A DNA stretch of 64,000 nt from Ottelia alismoides (GCA_037367405.1 JAZKJV010001876.1:124001-188000); one strand, 5' to 3'; counted from the stretch's first letter, positions 22,852 to 35,952 are shown. Program-made: numbers and translations. The notes: generated by a model from the letters alone, not told the origin.

Positions 22852-24317
22852 GTTACTGAGGCCGTCATTTCTCCAGATGTAGTTTATGGTACTAATGCCA
22901 CCATTCGATGTGATGCTGAGCTAGAGTGCGATGCTGATGCCGCAAAGACAGATGATGTGGGTGGTGCTGATGCCTCCATTTCTATGCTAGTTGTGTTTCC
23001 TCCTGTTATTGTATCTCAGGCCAATATAAAAAGGACTAAAAAAATGAATAAAGGAATGGTTTCTCCATCTACTCTGATTCCATATGTGTTTGCATGATGA
23101 TTCGTATATGGGCTCCATTCCTTGACAGCAATAGGAACCTCTTCCTAACCCTCTATTTGAGGAGGGTCCAGCTATCCCCTTCCATCAAGCACTCCGCTTG
23201 GCATAGGGGAAGAAATAGAAAATCCAAAAAAATCACAGCAATTAGAGTTCAGCCAATAGATGATCGACAGATTCCATATCCAGCTGACTCTACAAGAGGC
23301 ACTAGAGCACATCCCTCTCTTACATAAGCACTTGAGAGAGAAGACCACTATAAATAGGAAGAAGAGGAATCACACTGCAAAGATCCATGTGCTCACTCGT
23401 GCCACATGGTTTGCTATTAAGAACCAATTGCTAGCCAAGAAACCTAGTGCAAGAGCTCCATATGTCAGATGCCACATTCATGAGCATCAGTTTGATCATA
23501 CTCTATTAGACAATGGTTCTTCGATTAACCTTCTTCTAGCTGCCTTACTCGATTGATTCGATTTTGGCCCTCTTAGATAGAGCAAAACGATCCTTCAGTT
23601 TGCTGATAGATCTGTTAAGAGGCTGAAGGGTTACTTAAGGACGTCGTCGTCACAATTCAAGGCCAGAAACTCCACATGGACTTTGTTGTATTGAACATGG
23701 AGATCCCTTAATCTATGACAGCTACCCTATGATCTTATGATGACCATTCATGGCCACAACTATGGTGGTGTCCGACCATGATAGTAGGAATGTATACTTT
23801 CGTGTCGAGGGTGATAGTGTACAAATAGGGATGATCAAGGAGACTAGAGCTAGAGATTCAGAGTGCTTAGATTAGATGACCGACTCAGAGTAGATGATAG
23901 AGGCAGAGCTAGACATCCACCAAGAGTGTGACTTTGTAATTACAGATGATGAAGCAGTTTGGGCAGATCCTGCATCACGAGCTCTTGACACATCTTCAGG
24001 CATGGTAGAGTTACATATCATAGAAGATGAGAGTTCAGAGAGCACACTCATGGCGCATGATACAATAGAGGTTGTTTATCATGGTCATGATTATGAAGTC
24101 GATTTCATTTCATATACTTCAGACTCAGATCCCTCATATGCAGACGCCAATTTTGACTGACAAGAGTTCGATGAATATTTACCATGTCTGGTGCCAACAG
24201 AACTAACAGCTAGGGCAAAGAGTGAGCCAGGTCAGTTGACAGATATACCATAGGGTCGTCTTGATTAGAGTTACCACTACAGCAAGAGTTCTCACACACA
24301 AATCTGGTAGCATTCAC
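22852..24317 (+). pseudogene. pol: Element B piece 1a: gag end and protease
   Basis: Directly after element A, a frame is open from 22852 to 23097 without a start codon, so coding sequence upstream has been lost. Then a protease region follows, with L-L-D-N-G-S-S-I-N-L-L ending at about 23535, the same motif as in element A. It is broken by a TGA at 23554. The part after the catalytic motif is degraded (23560-23890). A linker rich in acidic residues follows at 23894-24160. B differs clearly from A, so it is a separate Athila-type family. Confidence 0.8.
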
Positions 24318-25186
24318 TCAGACATTCCAAAAGCCAGATTTACCAGCTCCCACTTGTCCAGAATTGAAGACCTTACCGCAGAGTACGAAGTATAGATTCC
24401 GTGCAGGTGAGCCAGATATGTTCCCAGTCATTATCTCAGCAGATTTGACTGAAGACCAAGAATCTCTTATGATGGAGGTTCTTGATAGAAACTGCAAGGC
24501 AATAGGATGGAGTGTAGCTAATCTCCAGGGGAAAGTCTGGCCTTGTGCTCCCACCACATTTATATCGAAGAAGATGCCAAGCCCCCACGTGAGTTCCAAC
24601 GACGGTTGAACCCATATCTTCGAGATGTGGTCATGAAGGAAATACCTAAGTGGTGGAGCGTCGATTTTATCTACCCCATCTCCAACTCCAAATGGGTTAG
24701 TCCAATGCATGTCGTACCCAAGAAGTCATGTATCACCACAATAGTGAGCAAATTTGGAGAGGATATATCTACCCGAGTATCCAATTCTTGGAGGGTCTGT
24801 GTGGACTACAAACGATTGAATCAGGCCACTAAGAAGGACCAATTCCCTCTACCATTCATAGATCATATCGTAGAGAGACTAGCTGGGAAGAGTTACTGCT
24901 GCTTTTTGGATGGGTATTCGGTATACAATCAAGTGGCCATAGAGCTCGACGACCAAGAAAAAACAACTTTCACCTGTCTGTTTGGGACGTATGCTTTTAG
25001 ACGGATGTCCTTTGGATTATGTAATGCCCTAGATACATTCCAAAGTTGCATGCCCTCTATTTTCTCGGACAAGGGTGGTGAATTTTTAGAGATCTTCATG
25101 GATGACTTCTCAATCTATGGCGACAGTTTTAATGCATGTCTTGATTACCTAGATCGAGTACTTCAGCGCTGCATTGATGTCAACTT
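24318..25186 (+). pseudogene. pol: Element B piece 1b: reverse transcriptase, first part
   Basis: The RT starts near 24340 in one frame and shifts near 24535. From 24543 it is open to the copia-1 insertion, with R-E-F-Q-R-R-L-N-P, S-K-W-V-S-P-M-H-V-V-P-K-K, F-P-L-P-F-I-D and G-L-C-N-A. The catalytic F-M-D-D is intact at 25095-25106. The frame stops only because copia-1 is inserted after base 25186 inside a Leu codon, and it continues in phase at 35958. Confidence 0.9.
25182..25186. repeat. Target-site duplication of copia-1, left copy
   Basis: AACTT. The right copy at 35953-35957 is AACAT, one base different. Removing copia-1 and one copy restores the phase of element B's pol. Confidence 0.85.
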
Positions 25187-26449
25187 TGTTGGACATGGGA
25201 GCCCTGGGCGAACCATTCCTACAATAAATGTTATTGTAATGTTTGATATCAATAAAAGTTATTGGTTTATTTCACTCCCTGTCTAAAATTAAATGAGTGA
25301 TTGCACTATAAGGTCCTTCTGTACAAATAGGGTTATGTACCATGTCTGTCTTGACATCATAAAGTTGTTGATTCAATTGTTGAATCAGGGAGGCGGGTAC
25401 TTGGATGAATATCTAAAGATTTAGATTGAGTACTCATCAAGCACCGTCAAATGATCATCAAGATGTGATCTCCAACCAGAACGAGAGATGGCAATCCTAT
25501 CTGTAAAGGTTGATATCTGACCGACCACTTGATGCATGTCCTCCGCATAGGAATAGAGATTCGGAGGTGTTTGATTAGTTAGGTCAAAGAGTTGACTTAA
25601 CGAGATCGAGATAACCAAAGTCCTACATCGTATGCTTTCGCGATATAGGCACACATCCTCTGACAAGAGATAGATGTGTTACTATATGTCTAAGTATGTA
25701 CATTTGGTAGACCAATAAGTTGATGGCCTAACCAAGGTCTATATACTGGCAAGCTAGTGTGCATATGAGGGCATATGAGTAATACAATCTCTCAAAGGGA
25801 TCATACAGGTTTACTTCTGAACCGGAAGACATGAGCTCACTCATGAGATATTGGGATCGATAAATTTCATGCATGGTCGTCTAGCTTATGAAGCTTGATA
25901 AAATTTAGAGGTATGGTATATGTTTTTGGAAATAATATGATCGATATTAAATGCAAATGATCAAATGAGAATCTTAAAGATAAAACCCTGAAGGTAACAA
26001 CCTAAAAGAGATATATAACTTCAGGTTTAGTCAAGGTCTTCAAGTATGCATAATGTGCAGGTATTAGGAATACCTGAGGGTGATGTAATCGTAAATGATT
26101 GTATAACCATGACGCTTCCATTCCGAGGGAGTGATGAAACAGGTCTGGATTTTAGTGACTTCGATCAGTAGAGAAGTAACTTGATCTTAGTCCAAGTGTT
26201 GGACATTGATCTGAAGGAGATTGTGATGCAATGAGAAGATTAAATTTATAGACTCGATTTAATCAAGCATCTATGGGAGGTCCATAAGATCTGGACTTGA
26301 GGTATGATCTCAATGTCCAAGTCACCATGCCTGGAAAAATACAATCGTCATGTCCTTATCTCCAAGTATCGGCGGAGAAAGCACACTATTCTTGAAAGAG
26401 TTCAAGAATAATTCCTTTGATGAATTATGTATCCAAGCAACAAGATGTT

Positions 26450-26750
26450 GATAATTTAACGATATTTAATTATCGAGAATAATATGAATGTGATTCATAT
26501 TATGAGAATGATTATCCAAAATAAATAAATGAGATTTAATTATCAGGGAAATGCAGAATATGGACAGTAATATCCATGCTATCCATAATAACTGTATATA
26601 TTATAAAAATGATTTATAATATATTGGAGGGAGCTCAATTGTAAATAATATTTACTAATTAATGGTTAATGTGAATTGGATTCACATTGTACGATTAATT
26701 GGAAATATATTTTACATTTTGTTTTTGGTTGTGAATGAGATTCACATACT
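26450..26750. repeat. Hairpin array in copia-1 U3
   Basis: Perfect members are 26480-26502 (TAATATGAAT, loop GTG, 10 bp) and 26668-26688 (AATGTGAAT, loop TGG, 9 bp). Looser ones lie at 26450-26474, 26521-26543, around 26595-26623 and 26730-26747. The order and cores match the arrays in copy 0 and copia-2, and the 3' LTR (34690-34990) retains them in part. Confidence 0.7.
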
Positions 26751-26890
26751 TTCAATGGCATGATTGAAATATTCACTAATGAATTTGAATTAAGTGAATA
26801 TATTTGCAATAAATGTTGTTGAAAATAATTAAGAGATAATAAGATTTTATCTGATAAAAAAAGAAGATAAAATCCACCTAATCTAGATGT

Positions 26891-26923
26891 GGCGTCACCC
26901 ATGGATTATCCATAGGTGACACC
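26891..26923. repeat. 15-bp-arm inverted repeat in copia-1 LTR
   Basis: GGCGTCACCCATGGA pairs with TCCATAGGTGACACC around a 3-base loop. The two non-Watson-Crick positions are G.U-type. The 3' LTR has it at 35138-35170. copia-2 has a different but analogous stem in the same place. Confidence 0.75.
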
Positions 26924-27102
26924 CCATCTTTTTGGGAGGAAATTTTGTTTTATTCTCTTTATTATCTTGATTAAATTATGTTTATTATAATACAACATAT
27001 ATTTAATTTAATATAAATTAAATTGTTGTTGCTTTATTAAACAACAATGATCACGGCCATTGATTAAAACACAAATCAATCTAACCATTGATTTTGTGTA
27101 TC

Positions 27103-27143
27103 CCATGGATTGTGATCCATGGACTCCCAAACTAATATATAAG
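27103..27143 (+). promoter_or_regulatory. Promoter of copia-1 5' LTR: hairpin plus TATA box
   Basis: CCATGGAT-TGTG-ATCCATGG (27103-27122) is a perfect 8-bp hairpin. TATATAAG follows at 27136-27143. The 3' LTR has the same hairpin at 35351-35370 but a degraded TATA box. Confidence 0.6.
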
Positions 27144-27700
27144 AGGGGGCAAACCTAGATCTAGAGATGACGTCTACTCTATTTCTCTATCCTCATTCTC
27201 ATGCCATCTTTCTCTCTCTAAGGGTGGCCGCCCACCTTAAGTCCTTGAGAGAATTGCAGTCGTAGCTACGCCGTCATGATATCGCCTCGATTGCTCCTGG
27301 ATCTCCGTCTTCCTTGGAGCTTCTCACCAGTAGAAGATGTCGAATTTTGTTGGACGAAATCATGAGATTCGTTACTTGGATCTTTATCTTGGATTGCAGG
27401 AAGCACACGCCTCATCATCGCGCCTGCAAGTGCATTCTTCGTGGATCGAACATGAGTCAGGAGGATCTCTTACTTTAGAGATCAAGTGATCACAACCACG
27501 CTTCAAGAGGTATTTCTATTACTTTGTGGTTTGATGAAACGATCCAAGAAATGTTCTTGGTATCATGTGGTTTCATCATATGATTTAAATTATTTAAATT
27601 CCGCTGCACCAAGCGACTAATACGACTAGTCGTTTCGATCGAATTAGATGCAATCATCACGCTTCCATGATGCGCTTAAGGATTTACCATATCGTTAAAG

Positions 27701-27713
27701 TGTTATCAGTGCC
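27701..27713 (+). other. Primer-binding site of copia-1 (mutated)
   Basis: TGTTATCAGTGCC lies two bases after the LTR end. It differs at two positions from TGGTATCAGAGCC (initiator-Met tRNA). Confidence 0.8.
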
Positions 27714-29504
27714 ATAGGTTGGAGGTTTTGGATATGATCCATAAACCTAAGAAGATTTTGGTACATTAGGGTTCGTGAAAAATTTATTGCATTTCTATTT
27801 TCACAGCCCTATTTTGTGATTATTTTCGGCCCTATTTAAAATTTTTAAACCTAAAAATATCACTTGCCATTAAACAAGGAAAATGTGGAATTTGAGTTTG
27901 CATAATTTGGATTCCGTTTGCTCAAGATATGATCGTTTTATTGAACATATATCCACTGTTTCGGGGATGGTAGTTAGTGATGTACGATTCCTAGATGCTT
28001 GAAAATACATAGTTATCACTTGGATTCTGTTTTAAATAAAATTGGTGAACCAAAAAAAATTAGTTTGCATTAATTGGATTTATATTTATCGAGTTATGTT
28101 GATTTTAGTGAGTAGGGGTCACTGCAGAAAATTAACAAACTTGATCATGAACCTTGTGATAGTCATTCAAATAAATTGATGGAAATTAATTGCTAATTTT
28201 CTGAAATGATTATTGATAAATATTTTTGAAATATTTAAATATTATAATTATTTATTTGAATGACATTGCATCAACCAAAATGATAAGATAGTTGATCTTG
28301 ATCACAATTGTTTGATATGAAATCATCAACAAACATCGTTTTTCATGAAAACCTCTACATTATCCAACAATAGTTGAAGGACAACTTTTACATGCAAAAT
28401 CCTCTTGCTTGAATAGGATTGGGGATTTGTTTAGCAAATCTCTTTATAAAATTATAAAAATGGTTTTGATGAATATTATATGGTATAACTTCGGTTGAAA
28501 AACCGATGAACTTCTAAAGTACAAAGTGATTGACTCAGTATTCTTTTTTCCCGAGGCGAATATGGTGCCTAGTCAGGGAGCGTTGGGGTAGCAGGTTGCA
28601 CCGTGTGTGGTCTGTCCCACTCCCATCGGTACTGGCCATGACAGTGGGTAGGGAACGAATGATGCTTGAGAGATCATGATGTATTTTTCTAATTATTAAA
28701 ATTCGAATAATATGTATTTTGATATTATACCATCCATTCAAGTAACAAAACAAGTTTGTTGGTTGATTAAATTGAATTAATAATTGATTTAATATGATTA
28801 AATTAATTATGTCCAATTAAAAGCACTCTATTATGAATAGATGTGCATTTCCCTTGGAAGAATTAATTACATGAATAGGATACATGATAATTAATTAAAA
28901 TTCCAATATGAGGTGGAGGATCACATAAGTGACATCCATGTTCTCCCATCAAGGCGAAGGGTTCCGTCGCAAGGGATTGTATGTAGGAGACGCATGTCCG
29001 TAGTGACAACTACTCTATGCAAGCGCATCGGGATTGGGCTCTTTGTTTCTCGAAAAAGTAAGGTCGTATGCGTAGTGACCCCAGTATCAGTTCCTCATTT
29101 TATTGGGGCGATATTGGATTGCGCATAGCGATTACTATTCCTATTGAGAGTTGGTTCAATTAGCAACGAGTCAACATCATCTTAGTGTTGGTGGGCTCGG
29201 GTGTTAAAGACCGAATTGGGAAATTCAAGTTGGACTTGCAAGGCGGATTGAGTTACCGCTTCTTTTTATCTACGTTACAGTTTCTCATATTATTAGGATG
29301 TAACAAGGATAAGAAAGGAGATCCCAGATATTGCTAGAGATATAGAGGTAAGTATATCTCTTATATTGAAAGTGATAAAGGGAATAAACTTTCAAAGTCG
29401 ACATGGCAAGACTAATTTAATTAAAAAATTCCTTAATCAAAGAATTTAATTAGCATATATAATTCTTTATATATTCTAAAATAGTGCATTCTTAATTTTA
29501 GACA
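27714..29504 (+). other. copia-1 leader between PBS and gag
   Basis: 1.8 kb without a credible frame. It is shared with the leaders of copy 0 and copia-2, including the block 'gagtaggggtcactgcaga', the GGTGCCTAGTCAGGGAGC block near 28567 and the AGGTGGAGGATCACATAAGTG block near 28911. The frames at 28535-28816 (minus) and 28913-29128 are chance. Confidence 0.6.
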
Positions 29505-30330
29505 ATGAAGTCCATGAACCCTCTCAGCAGACTTCTGGAGGTCAACCAATTGACTAGACCAAATTATTCGGATTGGATTAGTAATTTGGAACTTGCTCTC
29601 TCAGTTGAGCGCATAAGTTATGTGTTCACTGAGGACAAGCATGAAAGCCCTAAGACAAAGGAAGAAAAGCAATAAAATGAGAAGTATGATGAAGTTCATG
29701 TCTTGGCTAGATTCTACATCCTTGGTTCACTCTCCAATGTTCTTCAGAAGCAACATGTCGAGATGAGCACATGCCAGGAGATAATACAAAATTTGAAAGA
29801 TATGTCTGGTGAAATAAACCGCACCCAGCGTTATAATATTATGAAAGAACTCATTCGCTGTAAAATGCAGGAAGGGACTTCAGTCCGGGAACATGTACTC
29901 AAAATCTTTGGGTACTTGTTTGAGCTGGAGATCCTTGGGGCAAATATGGATGCAGACATGCAAGATGACTTCATTATGTTGTCTTTGCCAAGTCTTTCAA
30001 TAACTTTGTGGTTTCATTCCACATGAACAAGTTGGACTTGTCTAATGTTGGACTTCTTGCTGCATTAAGGTGTGCAGATAATGTAATGAAGAAAGGTGGT
30101 CCTTCTGCCAGTGCAATTGTTGCAGAGGTCAAAGGGAAGCATGGTCAGAAGCACGGTTCTCGATAGGGTCCGGTCCAGAAGAGTAAGAAGAAGAATCAAG
30201 GAGTTGGTTCATCTTATAGTGCTTCCAAACTAATGACATCGAGAAAGATCGATGTCTGTCACCACTGCAAGAAGCTAGGGGGCACTGGAAGCATAACCGT
30301 CCTGATTACCTAAAGTCAATCGATAAAGGT
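29505..30330 (+). pseudogene. gag: copia-1 gag
   Basis: The capsid frame opens with ATG at 29505, reading M-K-S-M-N-P-L-S-R-L-L-E-V-N-Q-L-T-R-P-N. A TAA at 29673-29675 interrupts it; it resumes in phase to 30026 and then shifts. The middle has R-C-K-M-Q-E-G-T-S-V-R-E-H, typical of the UBN2/copia gag family. A zinc-knuckle relic C-H-H-C-K-K-L-G starts at 30257. An extra base follows, and the final Cys of the knuckle appears to be Arg. The start was chosen because the same position aligns with gag relics in the other two copies. Confidence 0.85.
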
Positions 30331-30345
30331 AAAGCCCCATCAGGT

Positions 30346-30800
30346 ATGAAATCTTCTTTCATCATTGAAACTAGTTTTCTCGTTGGACGAGAAGGTAGTT
30401 GGGTAATAGATTCTGGTTCTTCTGTTCATGTATGCAATTTGTTGCATCTGTTTCAGGAAACTAGGAATCTTAATGAAGGGGAGATAGTCATCCAGATGGG
30501 ATCTGGTGCAACTGCTACAGCTGTTGCCATCGGGACCTGCAGTCTATCGTTATCTAGTGGGAGAGTCCTCGTACTTAAAGAGTGTCTTTATGTTCCAGAT
30601 GTTAGAAGGAACCTTATATATGTATGTAACTTTGTAAGAATGTATATTCGTTCCTATTCTACAATAAACTTGTCATAAGTCATTATGGTAAATATATTGC
30701 GGATGGTGTTCTAACTTCTGGTGGATTCTATGAATTATGCATTGATGAATCTGTCATGAATGTTACTACCACTAATAAAAACCCTAAAAGGACCAGGGAG
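30346..30800 (+). pseudogene. pol: copia-1 protease
   Basis: This aspartic protease of copia elements has the motif W-V-I-D-S-G-S-S-V-H-V (catalytic Asp codon 30409-30411). L-Y-V-P-D-V-R-R-N-L-I follows near 30586-30618. The frame is lost at 30678, with the remainder to about 30800 in another frame (G-F-Y-E-L-C). It cleaves Gag-Pol in active relatives. Confidence 0.85.
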
Positions 30801-30812
30801 GATGACTCTACT

Positions 30813-31740
30813 ATGATTTGGCAGCAAAGGCTTGGTCATTTATCTGTTGATAGGATCAATAGATTGATAAAGGATGGACCTTTAGATTTTCTACCGGTCC
30901 AATCTTTACATGCCTGCAAACACCGTATTTGAGGTAAAATGACCAGGATGCCTTTCCGTAACAAGATTACAAGATGCAAGGGTATTCTGGACCTAATGCA
31001 TGCTGATGTATGTGGTCCCTTCAGTATCGTGACACGAAATGGATTTCGATATTATTTGATATTTATCGATGACCATTTACGATATGGATTTATCTTCCTA
31101 TTACGTCATAAATCCGAAACCTTTGAAAAGTTCAAGGAGTACAATGCTTTGGTTGAGAACCAAAAAAATAGGAAGATTAAACAGATTGGATCTGACCGAG
31201 GTGGCGAGTACCTCTCAGATGAATTCAAGGAATACCTCAAAGAGAATGGAATTGTCTCCAATCTCACTCCTCATGGAACTCCCCAACTTAATGGTGTTGC
31301 TGAAAGACGCAACATGACTATCATGGATATGGTTCGTTCAATGATGAGTAAAGCACAATTACCTCTTAGTTTCTAGGGATATGCAGTAGAGACTGCGATA
31401 TATATTATGAATAAAATTCCTAGCAAGTCTGTACCTAAAACTCCTCACGAGCTATGATATGGTACCAAGCCTAGTGTAAGACACTTGAGGATTTGGAGTT
31501 GTCTGGTCCATGCGAAGAACGTGGATGCAAGTAAGCTAGAATCTCGCACTAGAGAGTGCTACTTCATTGGGTATGTTAGAGATGGTATTGGATACCAGCT
31601 CTATGACCCTGAGACTCAAAACGTATTTATCTCTAGAGATGTAAAATTTCTGGAAGACGACTTCCTTAAGAGTTAAAATAAAAATGAAGTAAAGGAACTC
31701 ATTGAATCCCCTGAGGATACTGAGCTTCCTGAACCATACA
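30813..31740 (+). pseudogene. pol: copia-1 integrase
   Basis: The GAG-pre-integrase motif M-I-W-Q-Q-R-L-G-H-L starts at 30813. All three catalytic residues are present: Asp 31004-31006 (H-A-D-V-C-G-P), Asp 31194-31196 (S-D-R-G-G-E-Y) and Glu 31302-31304 (V-A-E-R-R-N). The frame holds a TGA at 30930-30932, a TAG replacing Trp at 31374-31376, a TGA replacing Trp near 31456 and a TAA near 31674. The C-terminal segment R-E-C-Y-F-I-G-Y lies at 31551-31575. It is in the same phase as the RT. Confidence 0.9.
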
Positions 31741-32690
31741 CTTAAGAGATAAATGAAGATGAAACACCCGTACCTCTTCGAAGGAGTTCGAGGGTGGTTG
31801 CACCACCTAAAAGGTACGGATTCCATGTGTCAACTGAAACTGACTATGATCCAACTTCATTTGATGAAGCACTTGTAGATCAAGACATGGATAGATGGAT
31901 GCTAGCAATGAATTCAGAGATTGACTCCATGCATAGGAATGGTGTATGGACCCTAGAGGATCCACCTAAAGGGATAAAACCCATTGGGTGTAAATGGATC
32001 TTCAAGAGAAAAAAGGGACCTGATGGGAAAGTAGAGGCCTTCAAAGCACCGCTCGTCGCCAAGGGTTACACACAGAGAGAAGGTATCGATTACGATGAGA
32101 CATTCTCTCCTGTGGCTATGCTTAAGTCCATCATGGCATTGCTAGCTATACCTGTGTATCTTGACTACGACATCTGGCATATGGACGTCAAGACGGCTTT
32201 CCTCAATGTATACCTCGAGGAGGATATCTACATGGAGCAACCCCATGGCTTCATAACAGAGGAAGGAAAAATATGCAAGCTAAAGAAATCCATCAATGGG
32301 CTCAAACAAGCTTCTCGTAGTTGGAACATCAGATTTGACGAAACAATAAAGAGTTATGATTTTGTTCAGAATCCTGATGAGCCTTGTGTGTACAAGAACC
32401 TTAGTGGGAGCGCTATCGTGTTCATCGTACTTTACGTAGATGACATCCTTATCATTGGTAATGATACGTGAATAATGACCAGTGTTCAAATTTGGCTATC
32501 TCATACCTTCAAGATGAAAGATCTTGGAGAAGCCTCTTATATCTTGGGTCTGAAGCTGTTCAGAAACAGAGAAATGAGGATTTTGGAATTGTCATGGGTA
32601 CATTAAAAAGATCTTGGAACGCTTATGTATGGAGAATTCCAATAAAGGCTTCCTTCCCTTGAGACATGGTATCCACCTGTATAAAGGAAT
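31741..32690 (+). pseudogene. pol: copia-1 reverse transcriptase
   Basis: RVT_2-type RT. It is open from 31794 to 32471 with K-W-I-F-K-R-K, R-E-G-I-D-Y-D-E-T-F-S-P-V, M-D-V-K-T-A-F-L-N and G-L-K-Q-A-S-R-S-W-N. The catalytic Y-V-D-D is at 32433-32444. A TGA at 32469-32471 follows directly, and frame changes run through 32690. Elsewhere the core is well preserved, so this is the best RT in the window for assigning the copia lineage. Confidence 0.92.
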
Positions 32691-33350
32691 GGCTCCTAAA
32701 AATGTTGACGATAAGAAAGCCATGGCTGGATGCCCTTACGCATCAGCTGTGGGAAGTCTGATGTACGCTATGATGTGCACAAGCCAGATATCTGCCATCT
32801 AGTGGGAGTGGTAAGCCATTCCCAATACTACTCTGGATATCAACATTGGAATGCAGTAAAGAACATATTTAAATATCTAAGACATATGCAAGATTATGTA
32901 TTGGTCTATGGAGATGGTGATCTCCATGTCTTGTGATATACAGATTCTGACTTCCAGTCTGATATTGATGATCGAAAGTCGACATCAGGGTTTGTGTTCT
33001 TGTTGAACGGTGGTGATGTGTGCTGGAGAAGCAAGAAGCAGGACACTACTGCAGATTCAACGATAAAAGCTGAATACATAGCCGCATTGGATGCTGCAAA
33101 GGAGGCGGTGTGGTTACGCAAGTTCATACTGGATGTTGACGTAGTTTCCTCTAAAGCTCCCATCTCGTTGCTCTGCGATAACACAGGAGACATTGCTCAG
33201 GCGAAGGAACCCAAGTGGCATCAAAAGAGCAAGCATGTGGTAAAGAAATACCACATCATTTGGGAGATTCAAAAGCGTGGTGACATCGTCATCACCAAGG
33301 TGGCCTCTACCGACAACATTGCTGATCCTCTTACCAAACCTCTGACATAG
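32691..33350 (+). pseudogene. pol: copia-1 RNase H
   Basis: The RT-RNase H connection lies at 32730-32936 and RNase H at 32939-33350. It has T-D-S-D-F-Q-S-D, R-K-S-T-S-G-F-V-F, K-A-E-Y-I-A (the Glu of the active site) and L-C-D-N-T-G. It ends A-D-P-L-T-K-P-L-T. It is nearly open, with one TGA at 32934-32936. This Asp-Glu-Asp pattern is that of copia RNase H. Confidence 0.9.
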
Positions 33351-33411
33351 AAGGTTTTCGACCAACATGTAATGAGTATGGGTTTAAGGATTGTACCTGA
33401 ATGGTTCCGAG

Positions 33412-33425
33412 GGCTAGTGGGAGAT
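33412..33425 (+). other. Polypurine tract, copia-1
   Basis: GGCTAGTGGGAGAT lies directly before TGTTGGATATG, the start of the 3' LTR. Confidence 0.8.
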
Positions 33426-35952
33426 TGTTGGATATGTGAACCCTGGGCGAACCATTCCTACAATAAACGTTATTGTAATGTTTGATATATCAATAAAATT
33501 TATTGGTTTATTTCACTCCCTGTCTGAAATTAAACGAATAAATGCATTATATGGTCCCTCTGTATAAATAGGTTCATGTACCATAACTGTCGTAACATCA
33601 TAAAGCTATTGATTCAATTGTTGAATCATAGAGGATAGTACATGGATAAATATCTAAAGAGTTAGATTGAGGACTCATCAAGCACCATCAAATGATCATC
33701 AAGATGTCATCTCCATCCTGAATGGGAGATGTCAATCCTATCTCTAAAGTCTGATATCTGACGGACCTCTTGATGCAGGTCCTCTACATAGGAATAGAGA
33801 TTCGGAGGTGTCACATTAGTCAGGTCAAAGATTTGACTTAACGAGATCCATATAACCAAAGTCCTACATCGTATGCTGTCGCGATATAGGCACACATCCT
33901 CTGACCGGAGATAGATGTGTTACTATATGTCTGAGTATATACATTTAGTAGACCAATAAGTTGATGGCCTAACCAAGGTCTATATACTAGCGAGCTGGTG
34001 TGCATATGAGGGCATAAGGGTAATACGATCTCTCAAAGGGATCATACAGGTTCACTTCTGAACCAGAAGACATGAGCTTACTCATGAGATATTGGGATCA
34101 ATAAATTCCATGCATGGTCATCTAGATTCTGAAGCTTGATAGAATTTAGAGGTATAATATATGATTTGGGAAAGGATATGATCAGTACTAAATATCAATG
34201 ATCAAATGAGAATCTTAATGATAAATCCCTAAAGGTGATAGTCTAAAAGAGATCTATAACTTCGGGTTTATTCAAGGTATTCTAGTAGGAAGGATGTACA
34301 TGTATTAGGAATACCTGAGGGTGATGTCATCATAAACGATTGTATAACCTTGATGCTTCCATTTCGAGGGAGTGACGAAACATGTCTGGATGATTTTAGT
34401 GACTCCTCTAAGTAGGGAAGTAACTTGATCTTAGTCCAAGTGTTGGACATTGATCTGAATGAGATTCGATGCAATGAGAAGATTAACATTACGGACTTGA
34501 TTTAATCAAGCATCTATAAGAGGTCCGCTAGAGTTGGATTTGAGATATGATCTCAATGTCCAAGTCACTATACGTGCAACAATATAATCACTTTGTCCTT
34601 ATCACCAAGTATCTGCGGAGAAAGCACACTATTCTTGAAAGAGTTCACGAATAATTCCATTGATGAATTATGTATCCAAGCAACAAGAAGTTGATAATAA
34701 AATGAGATTTAATTATCAAGAATACTATGAATGAGATTCATATTATTAGAATGATTATCCAAGATAATTAAATGATATTTAATTATCAGTGAAATGCAGA
34801 ATGTGGATAGTACTGTCCATGCTATTCATAATATCTCTATATATTATAAATATGATTTATAATATATTGGAGAGAGCTCAATTGTAAATAATATTTACTA
34901 ATTAATGATTAATGTGAATTGGATTCACATTGGATGATTAATTAGAAATATATTTTACATTTTGTTTTGGGTTGTGAATGAGTTTGACATTCTTTCAATG
35001 GCTTGATTGAAATATTCACTAATTAATTTGGATTTAATTTAGTGAATATATGCAATAATTGTTGTTGCAAATAATTAAGAGATAATGAGATTTTATCTCA
35101 TAAAATAAAGATGATAAAATCCACCTAATCTAGATGTGGCGTCACCCATGGATTATCCATAGGTGACACCCCATCTTTTTAGGAGGAAGTTTTATTTTAT
35201 CCTCTTTATTATATTGATTATATTGTGTTGATGATAATACAACATATATTTAATTTAATATAAATTAAATTGTTGTTGCTTTATTAAACAATAATAATCA
35301 TGACCATTGATTAAAAACACAAATCAATCTAACCATTTATTTTGTGTATCCCATGGATTGTGATCCATGGACTCCTAAACAAATATATATGAGGGGGCAA
35401 CCCTTGCCCTTGAGATGACATCTACTCTCTCTCTCTATCCTCATTCTCACACCATCTCTCTCTATCTCTCTAAGGGTGGCCGTCCATCTTAAGTTCTTTA
35501 GAGAATTGCAGTCGTAGCTACGCTGTAGTGCTGTCACCTCGATTGCTCGTAGATCTCCGTCTTCCTTGGAGCTTCTAGCACAAGTAGAATATCTCAGATT
35601 TCGTTGGATGAAATCAGGAGATTCATTGCTTGGATCTTCATCTTGGATTATGGGAAGCACGTGCGTCATCATCGCGCCCGCAAGAACATTCTTCGTGGAT
35701 TAGACTTGAATCTGGAGGATCTTTTACTTTAGAAATCAAGTGATCGCAACCACACTTCAAGAGCTATTTCTAATACTTTGTGGTTAGATGAAATGATCCA
35801 AGAAATATTCTTGGGATCATGTGGTTTCATCATATTATTTAAATTTTTTAAATTCCGCTGCACGAAGCGACTAGTATGACTAGTCGCTCCGATCGCGTTA
35901 GATGCGATCATCAAGCTTCCATGTTGTGCTTAAGGATTTCCCATATTCTTCA
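33426..35952 (+). repeat. copia-1 3' LTR (2.5 kb)
   Basis: It starts TGTTGGATATG and ends CCATATTCTTCA, followed by the TSD AACAT. It has the same internal features as the 5' LTR, with a partly degraded hairpin array (34690-34990) and TATA box. Predicted frames here are chance. Confidence 0.9.

Larger units (their letters stand above)
25187..27698 (+). repeat. copia-1 5' LTR (2.5 kb)
   Basis: It starts TGTTGGACATGGGAGCCC and ends at the base matching the LTR terminus (TTAA in place of TTCA). It contains the U3 hairpin array (26450-26750), a long inverted repeat (26891-26923), a small hairpin (27103-27122), a TATA box (27136) and a CT-rich tract. It lacks coding capacity; peptides predicted within are chance. 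Confidence 0.9.
25187..35952 (+). mobile_element. copia-1: Ty1/copia element inside element B
   Basis: 10.8 kb with LTRs of about 2.5 kb, a PBS, gag, protease, integrase, RT and RNase H in Ty1/copia order, and a PPT. The LTRs differ by roughly 10% in the first 285 bp by eye, so this is an old insertion. All catalytic motifs I can check (protease D-S-G, integrase D-D-E, RT Y-V-D-D) remain, but stops and indels make it inactive. The lineage within copia (Tork/Angela/TAR-like) cannot be settled by eye. Confidence 0.92.
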